The position numbers were made by a program, and so were the translations under genes. The notes beneath the pieces are model-generated. The model did no database searches, was not told the origin of the DNA, and was given only the letters and a program-made list of their open reading frames with translations. From assembly GCA_016124975.1 (NCBI GenBank), contig WGMP01000004.1:124001-188000 (forward strand): a DNA stretch of 64,000 nt, written 5' to 3'. Of this stretch, positions 51,932 to 59,840 are shown in pieces. Position 1 is the stretch's first letter; each line of letters begins with the position of its first letter. Origin of the DNA: Phycisphaera sp. (GTDB lineage Bacteria > Planctomycetota > Phycisphaerae > Phycisphaerales > SM1A02).

Positions 51932-53251
51932 GTGTCGGCGAGAGAGTATCTTGCGGAAATGAACTCGGCGTCACATCACCCAAGCATCTCCCAGTCCTCC
52001 ATGCCGGTTGGCCCTTCGTTTGGGTCGTCCGCGGTGGATGAGCACCCGTGCGACCCGAACACGCTGCTCCGCGAGGTCGAGGCGTTTGACGCTCAGTTCG
52101 GAATCGATGCCGCACGGCTCTTCCCGCTCGACTTCTCCTTCACATTCCTGAACCACGGCAGCTTCGGCTCGACACCGCACGAGCTTCTCGCCGAGCAGGC
52201 GCGGTGGCGCGACGAACTCGAGGCGCGCCCGATCGAATTCCTCGGCCGAAGGCTGCCCGCGCTTCTTCGCGAGGCCGCCACATCGGTGGCGCGCTTCGTC
52301 GGAACGGAGCCAGAGCGGCTCGGCTTCACGGTGAACGCGACGGAGGGGATCAATGCGTTCCTTCGATCGATCGCGTGGCAGCGCGGCGACGAGGTCGTCC
52401 TTCTCGACCAGGCGTACGGCGCTGTGCGGAAGTCGCTCCTTCGTCTCGAGCACGAGTTCGGGGTCGTCGTACGCGACGCACTGGTTCCGCTTCCCGTCCG
52501 CGCGCCGCGCGAGTTCATCGATGCGGTGGACGCCGCGACCTCCCCTCGGACACGGCTTGTGCTCATCGACCATGTGACGAGTCCGACGGCGCTTGTCGTT
52601 CCTGTGGCTGAGATCGTGAGCCGTGCACGGGACCGCGGCATCATCACGCTTGTCGACGGCGCGCACGCTCCTGGTTCGATTCCACTTGCGATCGACGAGA
52701 TCGGAGCCGACGGATACGCGGCAAACCTGCACAAGTGGTGCTGCGCGCCGAAGGGCGTTGCCATCCTTGCGGTTTCCTCCGCGTGGCGATCGAAGGTTCA
52801 CCCGCTCGCGACAAGCCACGACTATGGGCGCGACTTCAACGCCGAGTTCGACTGGCAAGGGACACGCGACCCGACGGCGTGGCTCTCGGCGCCCGCGGCG
52901 CTGCGCTTCTTCGCGCGGTTCGGTTGGGCTGCGGTGCGCGCGCGCAACCACGCGCTCGCCGCGTGGTCGCAGTCGGCGCTCTGCGAGATGTGGGGCGAGG
53001 AGCCGATCTCGCCCCTCGACGGATCGATGCTCGCGTCGATGGCGGCGATCCGCGTGCCTGAGCGACTTGCGCGCAGGCATTCGACCGCCGCGGAGTTGCA
53101 GGCATGGCTCTACGAGTCGCATCGCATCGAGATTCCCGTGATCGACTGGGGCGGGCTTCGGCATGTCCGCGTCTCCGCGCATCTGCACACGAAGCCGCAG
53201 GATGTCCGCAGGCTTGGTGAAGTGATCGAGTCGGCGGCACGCGGATCCTGA
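51932..53251 (+). CDS. class V aminotransferase-fold PLP enzyme (isopenicillin N epimerase-like)
   Basis: Fold-type I PLP enzyme of 439 residues. It shows FTFLNHGSFGSTPHELLAEQ near the N-terminus, NATEGINAFLRSIAWQRGDE, the PLP-binding DGAHAPGSIPL (Asp and His), and the Schiff-base Lys in ANLHKWCCAPKG. WQGTRDPTAWLSAPAAL and a C-terminal RVSAHLHTKPQDVRRL follow. This pattern is that of isopenicillin N epimerase-like and cysteine-desulfurase-like proteins; the substrate is unknown. A GTG at 51932 and an ATG at 51959 are both possible starts; the first 40 residues are Ser/His/Pro-rich and poorly conserved. Confidence 0.87.
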   Translation: MSAREYLAEMNSASHHPSISQSSMPVGPSFGSSAVDEHPCDPNTLLREVEAFDAQFGIDAARLFPLDFSFTFLNHGSFGSTPHELLAEQARWRDELEARPIEFLGRRLPALLREAATSVARFVGTEPERLGFTVNATEGINAFLRSIAWQRGDEVVLLDQAYGAVRKSLLRLEHEFGVVVRDALVPLPVRAPREFIDAVDAATSPRTRLVLIDHVTSPTALVVPVAEIVSRARDRGIITLVDGAHAPGSIPLAIDEIGADGYAANLHKWCCAPKGVAILAVSSAWRSKVHPLATSHDYGRDFNAEFDWQGTRDPTAWLSAPAALRFFARFGWAAVRARNHALAAWSQSALCEMWGEEPISPLDGSMLASMAAIRVPERLARRHSTAAELQAWLYESHRIEIPVIDWGGLRHVRVSAHLHTKPQDVRRLGEVIESAARGS

Positions 53252-53362
53252 CGGTTCGATCTGCGCGGTCTGTGCCGATCCCGCGGCGCCTCGGCGAGCG
53301 CGGCGGCCTGAACGGCGAGCACCGCGCAACGCTCGGGCGTCTCGTGCGCCGATCCACTGGGC

Positions 53363-53854
53363 ATGGATTCCGCCGCCTTCCCACGCCCTGCATCGGGCCA
53401 ATGCCGAGCGCTCGCGCTCGCGGCAGCGCTCGGTCTTGCCGCCCTCGTCGCAGGCTTCGCAACTGGGTGCGACTCCTCCGCGGGCGGACTGGGCGCGCTC
53501 TTCGCACGGACGGGCGGCGAGTCGTTCGTGGCGCGGCGTGCTGCCCTTGCGATCTGGTACGACAAGCGCCCGAGCGGCTCCATCATCAAGCACGGATTGC
53601 TCGTGCTCGACTCGCCCGCGCGCGCATCTGGGTCGTACGGCGGCGAGGGGAAGTACCTCGTGACGGCCGCGCCCGCGGTGTTCCGCAAGATCGACGATGT
53701 CCTCGGCAACCGGCTGCCGGTCCAGAAGGGGATCCCGCTGACTTTCGCCGTTGGAGAGCCCGCCCCTGTCCGCATTGAACGGATCGGCCCGCGCGGCAGC
53801 AGGGAACTCGTGCAGGAGGGACGCGTCGCGTTCCTCGAAGTCGTCTGCAATTGA
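53363..53854 (+). CDS. small lipoprotein of unknown function
   Basis: A 163-residue probable lipoprotein. The signal has a hydrophobic core (about 15-33) and lipobox GFATGC with Cys36. The mature part is mixed alpha/beta with no known family (LAIWYDKRPSGSIIKHGLLV, YLVTAAPAVFRKIDDVLGNR). It ends 8 bp before a MITE-like element. Confidence 0.7.
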   Translation: MDSAAFPRPASGQCRALALAAALGLAALVAGFATGCDSSAGGLGALFARTGGESFVARRAALAIWYDKRPSGSIIKHGLLVLDSPARASGSYGGEGKYLVTAAPAVFRKIDDVLGNRLPVQKGIPLTFAVGEPAPVRIERIGPRGSRELVQEGRVAFLEVVCN

Positions 53855-53861
53855 GGCGGCG

Positions 53862-54030
53862 CTAGGTTCTGTCTGACGGATCCCCGAAGACCAAAGAAGC
53901 GCGCGGCGCCCCCGGATGGCAAGGAGGCGAAACGAAGCTGTATCCGCAGCGATACAGCGAGTTGAAGCCGACGCCGCCAGCCGGGATGCCGCGCGATTCG
54001 ACGTCCGCGGATCCGTCAGACAGAACCTAG
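53862..54030. mobile_element. MITE-like element with 22-bp perfect terminal inverted repeats
   Basis: A 169-bp element. Left end CTAGGTTCTGTCTGACGG (first 18 of 22 bp, 53862-53883) is repeated exactly, inverted, at 54009-54030. If the outermost CTAG on each side is a target duplication, it fits the YTAR target of the IS5 group; CTAG is itself a palindrome, so this is not proof. An internal palindrome pairs 53937-53944 with 53951-53958 (GCTGTATC, GATACAGC). No transposase is encoded. The right end supplies the TAG stop of the neighbouring leftward gene. Confidence 0.82.
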
Positions 54031-55148
54031 GCGTCGCTCCGCGCCGGCACCGTGACGGTGTCAACAGCAGCGGCGTCACTCTCGCTCTTCTCCTCGGCGA
54101 ACGCCTGCACCAGCGCGGGATACTCGCGCTGGTACCACGCCAGCCACTGGTCGCGATCGAAGCCCAACGGCGGCGCAGGCTGGCCAGTCGTCCGCTCGAT
54201 CACCATGGCGAGGCTGCGGTGCACCTCGGTGCGGTAGATCACGACCGCAGACTCCATGATGCGGAGCAAACTGCCTTCGTAGAGGATTCCCGGAATCGGC
54301 TGGAGGGCGCCGCTGCCATCGCCGAGGACAGGCACATATCCCGCGATGTAGGCGGTGCGCTGACCGATGGCGATCCACGCCTCGTCGCCCCGGCCCCCAG
54401 CGGACCGCTCCTCGAACTGCGCGTCGATCAGCGCGGGAATCAGCGCCGCGGCGGTGTGGGCGCTCGCGATCATCGCCGCGCGATTGATGTGGAGCTCGCG
54501 GGATGAGCGAAGGCCAGATTCCACCACGGCGAGCGCCTGCGGCGACAGTTCCTCGGGAAGCAGGTCGCGCGCGAGGAGGGAGACCGCATCGTCACCCTTG
54601 AGGGCGTGGCGGACCAGTTCGGCGTGCCCGAAGGCCTCGTCGCGCGCGAGCGCCGTAAAGAGCGCCTTGCGCACATCGCGTTCACCGTGCACGAGGTTCC
54701 CGCCCATCCCTTCGCCCTCGAGGATGCGCACGGCCGCGCGGAGCTCAAGCGGTGACTCGAGCGATTGGATCGTCTCGAGCGCGGCTCCGCGCTCCGCTGC
54801 GACACCGTGGCGCAGCGCCTCGCCGCGCAGTCTTCGCATCGCGTGCTCATAGACCTCAAGCTCGGCGGCGGCAAGTTTCGCAAAGTCCCTTGGCCCACTC
54901 CTCTCGATGCGGGCGATTCGCTCAAGAAGCTCCTCGGTCCGCTGCGATCCATATCGCGACACGAGCGCCGAACCCGCGGCGCGCTGCGAAACGGATCTCC
55001 CCGTCGCGCTCAGAGCTGCGTCGCCCTACAGCGCCGTCGGTGCAGCGATCGCAACGCCCGTCAAGCACGCAGGTCCGAAGCCGAGGGCGAGGATGGTGGA
55101 TGTCAGAAAGGCGGAGCCGAGTCGTTGGCGCGGGCGAGGGGACTTCAT
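54027..55148 (-). pseudogene. exported alpha-helical protein gene interrupted by an in-frame amber codon
   Basis: One reading frame runs from ATG 55148 to 54027. It begins with a normal signal peptide (MKSPRPRQRLGSAFLTSTIL, then ALGFGPACLTGVAIAA), preceded by GGGAG 7 bp upstream and a TATATT -10-like element (55177-55182). Codon 41 is TAG (55026-55028). The same frame then continues for 332 codons with sound coding features: Ala/Leu/Glu-rich helices (HEAT-like), LLERIARIERSGPRDFAKL, RDLLPEELSPQALAVVESGL, QWLAWYQREYPALVQAFAEE. A GTG at 54962 could start a shorter protein without signal peptide. The final stop codon lies in the MITE right end. It may be a pseudogene, a sequencing error, or an amber read-through; no family recognised. 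Confidence 0.65.
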
Positions 55149-55315
55149 GGTTGTGCTCCCGTTTGATGACAGCCTGAATATACGGGCCACGGGACGCCCG
55201 ATTGAAGGGAAAGTTCAAGGAATCGGGGCGTTGGCAAGCGATGGAGCGCACGATTCGCGAGCCCCCGACGGGCCAGCCCCAGGCCGCGCGCTCGCAATCC
55301 GCCGTGGCCACGGCG

Positions 55316-56236
55316 TCACTCGAGAGAGCGCTCGACCGTGAAGCCCTGTTGTCCGAACTGGAGCATCGCTCTTCCCGCCACGGTTCTGTTCGGGAAGCGC
55401 CCAACCTGCACCACGAACACGGGCGTCCGACCCGGCCGAGCCTTCTCGATCACGCGCGGGGCCGAAAGCCCCGCGCGCGTGGCCGCCGCCTCGAGCGACT
55501 CGGCAACGCGATCTGCCCGGTCCCGCTCGCTGAACGCACCCGCCTGGATGGCGAACGCCACGGGCTCGACCGCCATGCCGTTCACCACGCGCTCGGTCGA
55601 GGTGCGCGGCTCCTCGGGTCGGCCGGCCGGCTGTTGAGAGGGGGCCGCCACGGCCCTCGGCTGCAATGGCTGCTGCGATTCCGGCTGCGCGCCAGGCACG
55701 CGTGCCTGACAAAGCGCCGCGAGCTCCTCCGCGCGGCGCCGCTCCTCGCCCTCGAGAATGAGCGCAGCGCGTCGATAGGCGTCGGAGGCCGCACGGAAGT
55801 CTCGCCGAGCGACCTCAGCCGTCCCGAGCGACACGCGCGCGTTCGCAGCCAGGGTGCGGTCTGCAGCCTCGACCGCCTCGCGCAGCGCGCGCGCGGCCTC
55901 GTCAGCGTTCCCCAACTGCAGTTGCGACAGTCCCTCGAGATAGCGTGCCCGCGCACGGGGAAGGCCGCTTGCCTCGCTCGCCGCAGCGCGAGCGAGCGTC
56001 ACCGCCCGCCCGAACTCGCGCGCGTTGTAGGCATTCGTCGCATCGAGGAGCTCGCGGGAGTCGCCCGAGCTTGCGCCTCGGCTCGCCGTCGTCGGCGCGC
56101 GCTGTGCGGTGGAGCATCCGGCGGTCGCAGTCATCCCCGCCACGAGAAGAACCCAGCACGCGGCCGCACGGAGCGACGCATCCCAGGCACGGCTGGAACG
56201 GTTCGTCCGGGGAACGACGGAGTCCACGAGAGGCAT
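55316..56236 (-). CDS. TPR lipoprotein with C-terminal SPOR domain
   Basis: A 306-residue probable lipoprotein with lipobox TATAGC (Cys41). Residues of about 60-175 are helical TPR-like repeats (ATNAYNAREFGRAVTLARAA, YLEGLSQLQLGNADEAARAL, ASDAYRRAALILEGEE). A Gln/Pro/Arg linker follows (about 180-220). The C-terminal 75 residues are a SPOR domain: FAIQAGAFSERDRADRVAES and FVVQVGRFPNRTVAGRAML. SPOR domains bind denuded glycan strands of peptidoglycan, often at division sites. TAGACT lies 7 nt before the ATG, so the mRNA may be leaderless. It is divergent from the acyl-CoA synthetase. Confidence 0.85.
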   Translation of the reverse strand: MPLVDSVVPRTNRSSRAWDASLRAAACWVLLVAGMTATAGCSTAQRAPTTASRGASSGDSRELLDATNAYNAREFGRAVTLARAAASEASGLPRARARYLEGLSQLQLGNADEAARALREAVEAADRTLAANARVSLGTAEVARRDFRAASDAYRRAALILEGEERRRAEELAALCQARVPGAQPESQQPLQPRAVAAPSQQPAGRPEEPRTSTERVVNGMAVEPVAFAIQAGAFSERDRADRVAESLEAAATRAGLSAPRVIEKARPGRTPVFVVQVGRFPNRTVAGRAMLQFGQQGFTVERSLE

Positions 56237-56249
56237 CGCGGGTAGTCTA
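56237..56249 (-). promoter_or_regulatory. TAGACT -10 element 7 nt before the SPOR lipoprotein ATG
   Basis: TAGACT on the minus strand (56244-56249), 7 nt, then the ATG at 56236. Confidence 0.4.
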
Positions 56250-56297
56250 CGGAACCCGTTTCACGCGTGGATCGTCGGGCACACCCAGGAGGCGACC

Positions 56298-57776
56298 TTG
56301 GAACTTCTCTCGGCCATCCGTCGGAACCTTCTTCTCAGGCCACTCAGGCACGCGGTGGTGGACGACCAACGCCGTTGGCGTGGCATCGACCTGATGGTGG
56401 TGGCGTGGCACCTCGCGCGCGCGATCGAGCGCGCAGGCGACGCGCCGCGCGTCGGCGTCATGCTCCCGACCTCGGGGCTCTTCCCCGCGGCCGCGATCGC
56501 TGCCTGGACGCTCGGCCGCACGGTCGTCCCGATCAACTACCTGCTGTCCCGCTCCGACATCGAGTATGTCGCGCGAGACGCAGGGCTCGACACGCTCGTG
56601 ACGGTCGGGCCGATGCTCGACTTCATTGGCGGCCCGATCGCCGGGCTCGCGGAGGTGCGGCTCGACCAGATGCGCTTCAACGGGATCCCGCCCGTGCGCT
56701 TCACAAATCCGCTCCAGCGCGATGATCTCGCGGTCGTCCTCTACACCTCGGGAACGAGCGGCCGTCCCAAGGGCGTGATGCTCTCGGCGGGAAACATCGC
56801 GGCCAATGTCAGGCAGTGCCAGGAGTGGGTCGACTTCGGGGCGGAGGACACGATTCTCGGCGTGCTGCCCCAGTTCCACTCCTTCGGCCTGACGGTGCTC
56901 ACGATGCTGCCGCTCGCGACGGGCGCGCGCGCGGTCTACACCGCGCGGTTCATTCCGCGCAAGCTGATCGACCTCGCGCGCGAGCACAAGCCCACGGCTT
57001 TCGTCGCGATCCCGTCGATGTACAACGCGCTTCGGCTCCTTAAGGACGCGAGCCCAGCCGACCTCGCCTCGCTTCGGTTCGCGGTCTCGGGCGGCGAGCC
57101 GCTCCCAGAGGCGGTGTACGACGGCTTCCGCGACAAGTTTGGCATCGAGATCAACGAGGGCTACGGCCTGACCGAGACCTCGCCCGTGACCAACTGGTGC
57201 AGGCCCGAAGAACAGCGGCGCAAGTGCGTGGGCAGGGCGCTCGGAGGCATCGATCAGCGCATCGTCGGCCCCGATGGGGGCGTGCTCGGGCCAAACCAGG
57301 ACGGAGAGGTGAGGATGAAGGGCCCGAACATCATGAAGGGTTACCTCAACCTCCCCGACGAGACGGCCGCGGTGTTCGACGAGCAGGGCTACTTCAAGAC
57401 CGGCGACATGGGCCGACTCGATGACGACGGCTTCCTCTCGATCACGGGCCGAATCAAGGAGATGCTCATCATCGCGGGCGAGAATGTCTTTCCACGCGAG
57501 ATCGAGGAAGTCCTCAATCTCCACGAGAGCGTCAAGGACTCAGCCGTCATCGGCATGCAGGACGGGATGCGGGGCGAGGTGGCCCTTGCGTTCGTCGAGC
57601 TGAAGGAGGGCGCGTCGTTCGACGAACAGGCCTTGAAGGCCTTCTGCCGCGACCGCATCGCGGGATTCAAGGTTCCCCGCGAGATCCGCGTGCTGCGCGA
57701 ACTTCCGCGCAATCCGACGGGGAAGATCATGCGCCGCAAGCTGAGCGCGGACGCGCCGTCGGCTTCCGCGTCCTAG
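56298..57776 (+). CDS. AMP-dependent acyl-CoA synthetase/ligase
   Basis: Adenylate-forming enzyme of 492 residues that activates a carboxylic acid with ATP and CoA. Motifs: LYTSGTSGRPKGVMLSAGNI (P-loop-like A3), FHSFGLTVLTMLPLATGARA, NEGYGLTETSPVTNW (A5), GRLDDDGFLSITGRIKEM with FKTGDMG (A7-A8), and the A10 Lys in LPRNPTGKIMRRKL. A fatty or acyl acid is likely; the chain length is not known. The start is a TTG at 56298 (LELLSAIRRN) because a perfect AGGAGG lies 5 bp before it; upstream ATGs at 56109 and others lie inside the divergent gene. The C-terminus ends in DAPSASAS. Confidence 0.88.
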   Translation: MELLSAIRRNLLLRPLRHAVVDDQRRWRGIDLMVVAWHLARAIERAGDAPRVGVMLPTSGLFPAAAIAAWTLGRTVVPINYLLSRSDIEYVARDAGLDTLVTVGPMLDFIGGPIAGLAEVRLDQMRFNGIPPVRFTNPLQRDDLAVVLYTSGTSGRPKGVMLSAGNIAANVRQCQEWVDFGAEDTILGVLPQFHSFGLTVLTMLPLATGARAVYTARFIPRKLIDLAREHKPTAFVAIPSMYNALRLLKDASPADLASLRFAVSGGEPLPEAVYDGFRDKFGIEINEGYGLTETSPVTNWCRPEEQRRKCVGRALGGIDQRIVGPDGGVLGPNQDGEVRMKGPNIMKGYLNLPDETAAVFDEQGYFKTGDMGRLDDDGFLSITGRIKEMLIIAGENVFPREIEEVLNLHESVKDSAVIGMQDGMRGEVALAFVELKEGASFDEQALKAFCRDRIAGFKVPREIRVLRELPRNPTGKIMRRKLSADAPSASAS

Positions 57777-57790
57777 CGAGGGGCCGCATC

Positions 57791-59572
57791 TCAGGGGCAC
57801 GCCCCCCACGCGCTCAGGAGTTCCGCGAGGTCCTGCGCGTTTGTGGTGCCGTCGCCGTTGAGGTCGCCCTTCGGGCCATCCCAGCCGCTGAGGACGGCGG
57901 CGAGGTCTTGGGCATCGACGGCTCCGTCGCCATTGAGGTCCGCGGGGCAATCTGCGCAGAGCGGGGCGAGCGTCTCGACCGTCACCAGCACATCGCCGCC
58001 ACCGAGCGACTTCGGCCCGACGCGGATGAAGTAGGTATCTCCGCAGGCGGCCTTGAAGCCAACGCGGCTTCCGCCAGGGCCGCAGATCGGCGCGTTGTCG
58101 CTGCAGCCGATCGCCGTGAGCCCTCCGCACTCTCCCGAATAGACGGCGAGCACCGTGTCGAACCAGGTGGCACAGGTCGTGATCTCGACGAATCCGCTGC
58201 GATCGCTCTCCCAGCGGAGCCACACATCGCGGGCAAACGCCGCACCGCCGCACGCGGGGTCGGCCGCAGGAAGCTCGAGCGTGGAGCGCAGCGTGTTCAC
58301 GATCGCGCCGTCGCCGACGAGAACCGCGGCCGCCGCACAGGTGTCGTTCGCGGGCGGCCCTCCGAGGCAACGGTCACCTGCGAGGACGACGCAACCCGAG
58401 TCCCATGCGGAATCGCAGCAGAAGGGGTCAACCGCGCACACCTCGCCGCAGCAGGTGCCGTCGGAGCATCCAGCGGACTTGGCGGGTGCGAAGCAGCTGT
58501 TCCCTGACTGGCTGCACGGATCGGCGCAGCCATCGTCGACGACAACCTTCAGGTTGTAGCGGTCGCCGATGCTGCAGACTGGTGCGTTCCCGCCGAAGGA
58601 GGGGAAGGTTCCGCCCGCGACGACCACGCGGTACAGCCCAGGCGCGAGGCACGCGGAGGGCGAAGCCGCATCCACGCAGAGCTCGCTGCCGACCGTGAGG
58701 AGCGCAGCAGACATGGGGGTGCAGGCGGATTCGGGCAGGAGTGCCGCCCACGCCTTCGTGGCGGATGCGAACTCGACCGTCACCCGCGACACGCCGTCCC
58801 CGTCGCCATCGGGCACGGTGATCAGGTAGGCATCGACATCGTTCGGGAAGGTGTTGCCTTGGATGGTGCCGATCGATCCACGGACCTGTCGGTTCGGCAG
58901 CAGCGCCTCTGGTGCTCCGCCCGGTCCCGCATAGCAGGGATCGTTCTGACGGACATCGCAGGGCTCGAGCTCGGGCACCGAATCGGGGTCGGGGGTCGGC
59001 TCGCAGCCTGTGATGCAGATGTCCTCCGCGATGATCACGCAGATCTGGTCCCACGACTGCGAGCAGCATGTCGGGTCGACGGCGCAGACGGCATTGCAGC
59101 AGGTCGTGTCGCTGCATGCGCCGTTCGGATTCGTCTGGAAGCATGAGCCTGTGCCGGCTCCGCCACAGGTGCCCGGGTTTCCAGGGCAGGCGAAACCCGC
59201 GAGGGCTGCGCAACTCGCGTCCCACGAGGTCGAGCAGCAGAAGGGGTCGAACGCGCACACAGCCACCGAGCACGATGCGCTGTCGCAGTTCGGATTCGAG
59301 TGCGGGTTGAAGCAGGAACCGCTGGCGGCGGCGCCGGGATAGCCAGCACACGACTCGTTTGCGATGATCACGCAGCCCTGGTCCCAGCCGCCCGCTCCGC
59401 AGCAGGTCGGGTCGATCTGACAGACGAGCGTGCAGCACGCCGCGCCATCGCAGCCTGGCGTCGGGTGGACGACCAGGCAGGACGCCCCTGTGCCGCAGAT
59501 CTGCGCGGACGCCGCGTCGAGGCCAAGCAGGTTCAGGAACGGGATGGCGACGAGGGCGAGCGTGGAGCGCAT
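57791..59572 (-). CDS. secreted Cys-rich repeat protein with C-terminal dockerin-like motif
   Basis: A 593-residue exported protein. The signal peptide (MRSTLALVAIPFLNLLGLD, cut near AASAQ) is followed by three Cys-rich units of about 40-45 residues (CDGAACCTLVCQIDPTCC, CDSASCSVAVCAFDPFCC, CSDTTCCNAVCAVDPTCC) each ending in a WDxxC motif, a beta-rich region (about 205-335, like pre-peptidase C-terminal domains), a fourth unit (CSDGTCCGEVCAVDPFCC), a second beta domain and a C-terminal pair DLNGDGAVDAQDLAAVLSGW, DLNGDGTTNAQDLAELLSAW. The last motif is a calcium-loop pair seen at the ends of many secreted Phycisphaerae proteins, perhaps a sorting or anchoring signal. An ATG at 59605 is also in frame. 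The function is unknown; a surface or matrix role is likely. Confidence 0.82.
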   Translation of the reverse strand: MRSTLALVAIPFLNLLGLDAASAQICGTGASCLVVHPTPGCDGAACCTLVCQIDPTCCGAGGWDQGCVIIANESCAGYPGAAASGSCFNPHSNPNCDSASCSVAVCAFDPFCCSTSWDASCAALAGFACPGNPGTCGGAGTGSCFQTNPNGACSDTTCCNAVCAVDPTCCSQSWDQICVIIAEDICITGCEPTPDPDSVPELEPCDVRQNDPCYAGPGGAPEALLPNRQVRGSIGTIQGNTFPNDVDAYLITVPDGDGDGVSRVTVEFASATKAWAALLPESACTPMSAALLTVGSELCVDAASPSACLAPGLYRVVVAGGTFPSFGGNAPVCSIGDRYNLKVVVDDGCADPCSQSGNSCFAPAKSAGCSDGTCCGEVCAVDPFCCDSAWDSGCVVLAGDRCLGGPPANDTCAAAAVLVGDGAIVNTLRSTLELPAADPACGGAAFARDVWLRWESDRSGFVEITTCATWFDTVLAVYSGECGGLTAIGCSDNAPICGPGGSRVGFKAACGDTYFIRVGPKSLGGGDVLVTVETLAPLCADCPADLNGDGAVDAQDLAAVLSGWDGPKGDLNGDGTTNAQDLAELLSAWGACP

Positions 59573-59764
59573 GTGGCGATGCAAACGAGGCGAGAGAACG
59601 TCCATTGCGGCAGCGAAGATACGCGGGAGGGGATTCCGAGACGAGAGAAACCGTGTGGATTCGGGTGAGGCGACCGCTGGCCGCGGCGTGGCGCGGCCTC
59701 TCGGACGCTCGACTTCCGCGGTAGCCCGTCCCTCCCGCGGAGAGCTCGTCCGTGCACAAAGAGA

Positions 59765-59794
59765 AGGGCCCCCGGTCCGAAGACCGGGGGCCCT
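59765..59794 (-). terminator. strong terminator hairpin with UUCG loop
   Basis: A perfect 13-bp stem (59765-59777 with 59782-59794). On the minus strand the loop is TTCG closed by C-G, the stable cUUCGg tetraloop, followed by TTCTCTTTG. It ends transcription of the 59841-62507 gene. Confidence 0.85.
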
Positions 59795-59840
59795 GTTGCT
59801 GTCATGCGCTGTCAGGTCCTGGCGCGAGCGCCTTGCCTGA

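Noticed and set aside
53881-54008. possible transposase fragment inside the MITE-like element
   Set aside because: Translation of the interior in all readable frames gave no transposase motif, and it is too short to judge.
51971-54079. 702-codon minus-strand frame opposite the aminotransferase
   Set aside because: Antisense shadow; the plus strand has the PLP-binding Lys and Asp motifs.
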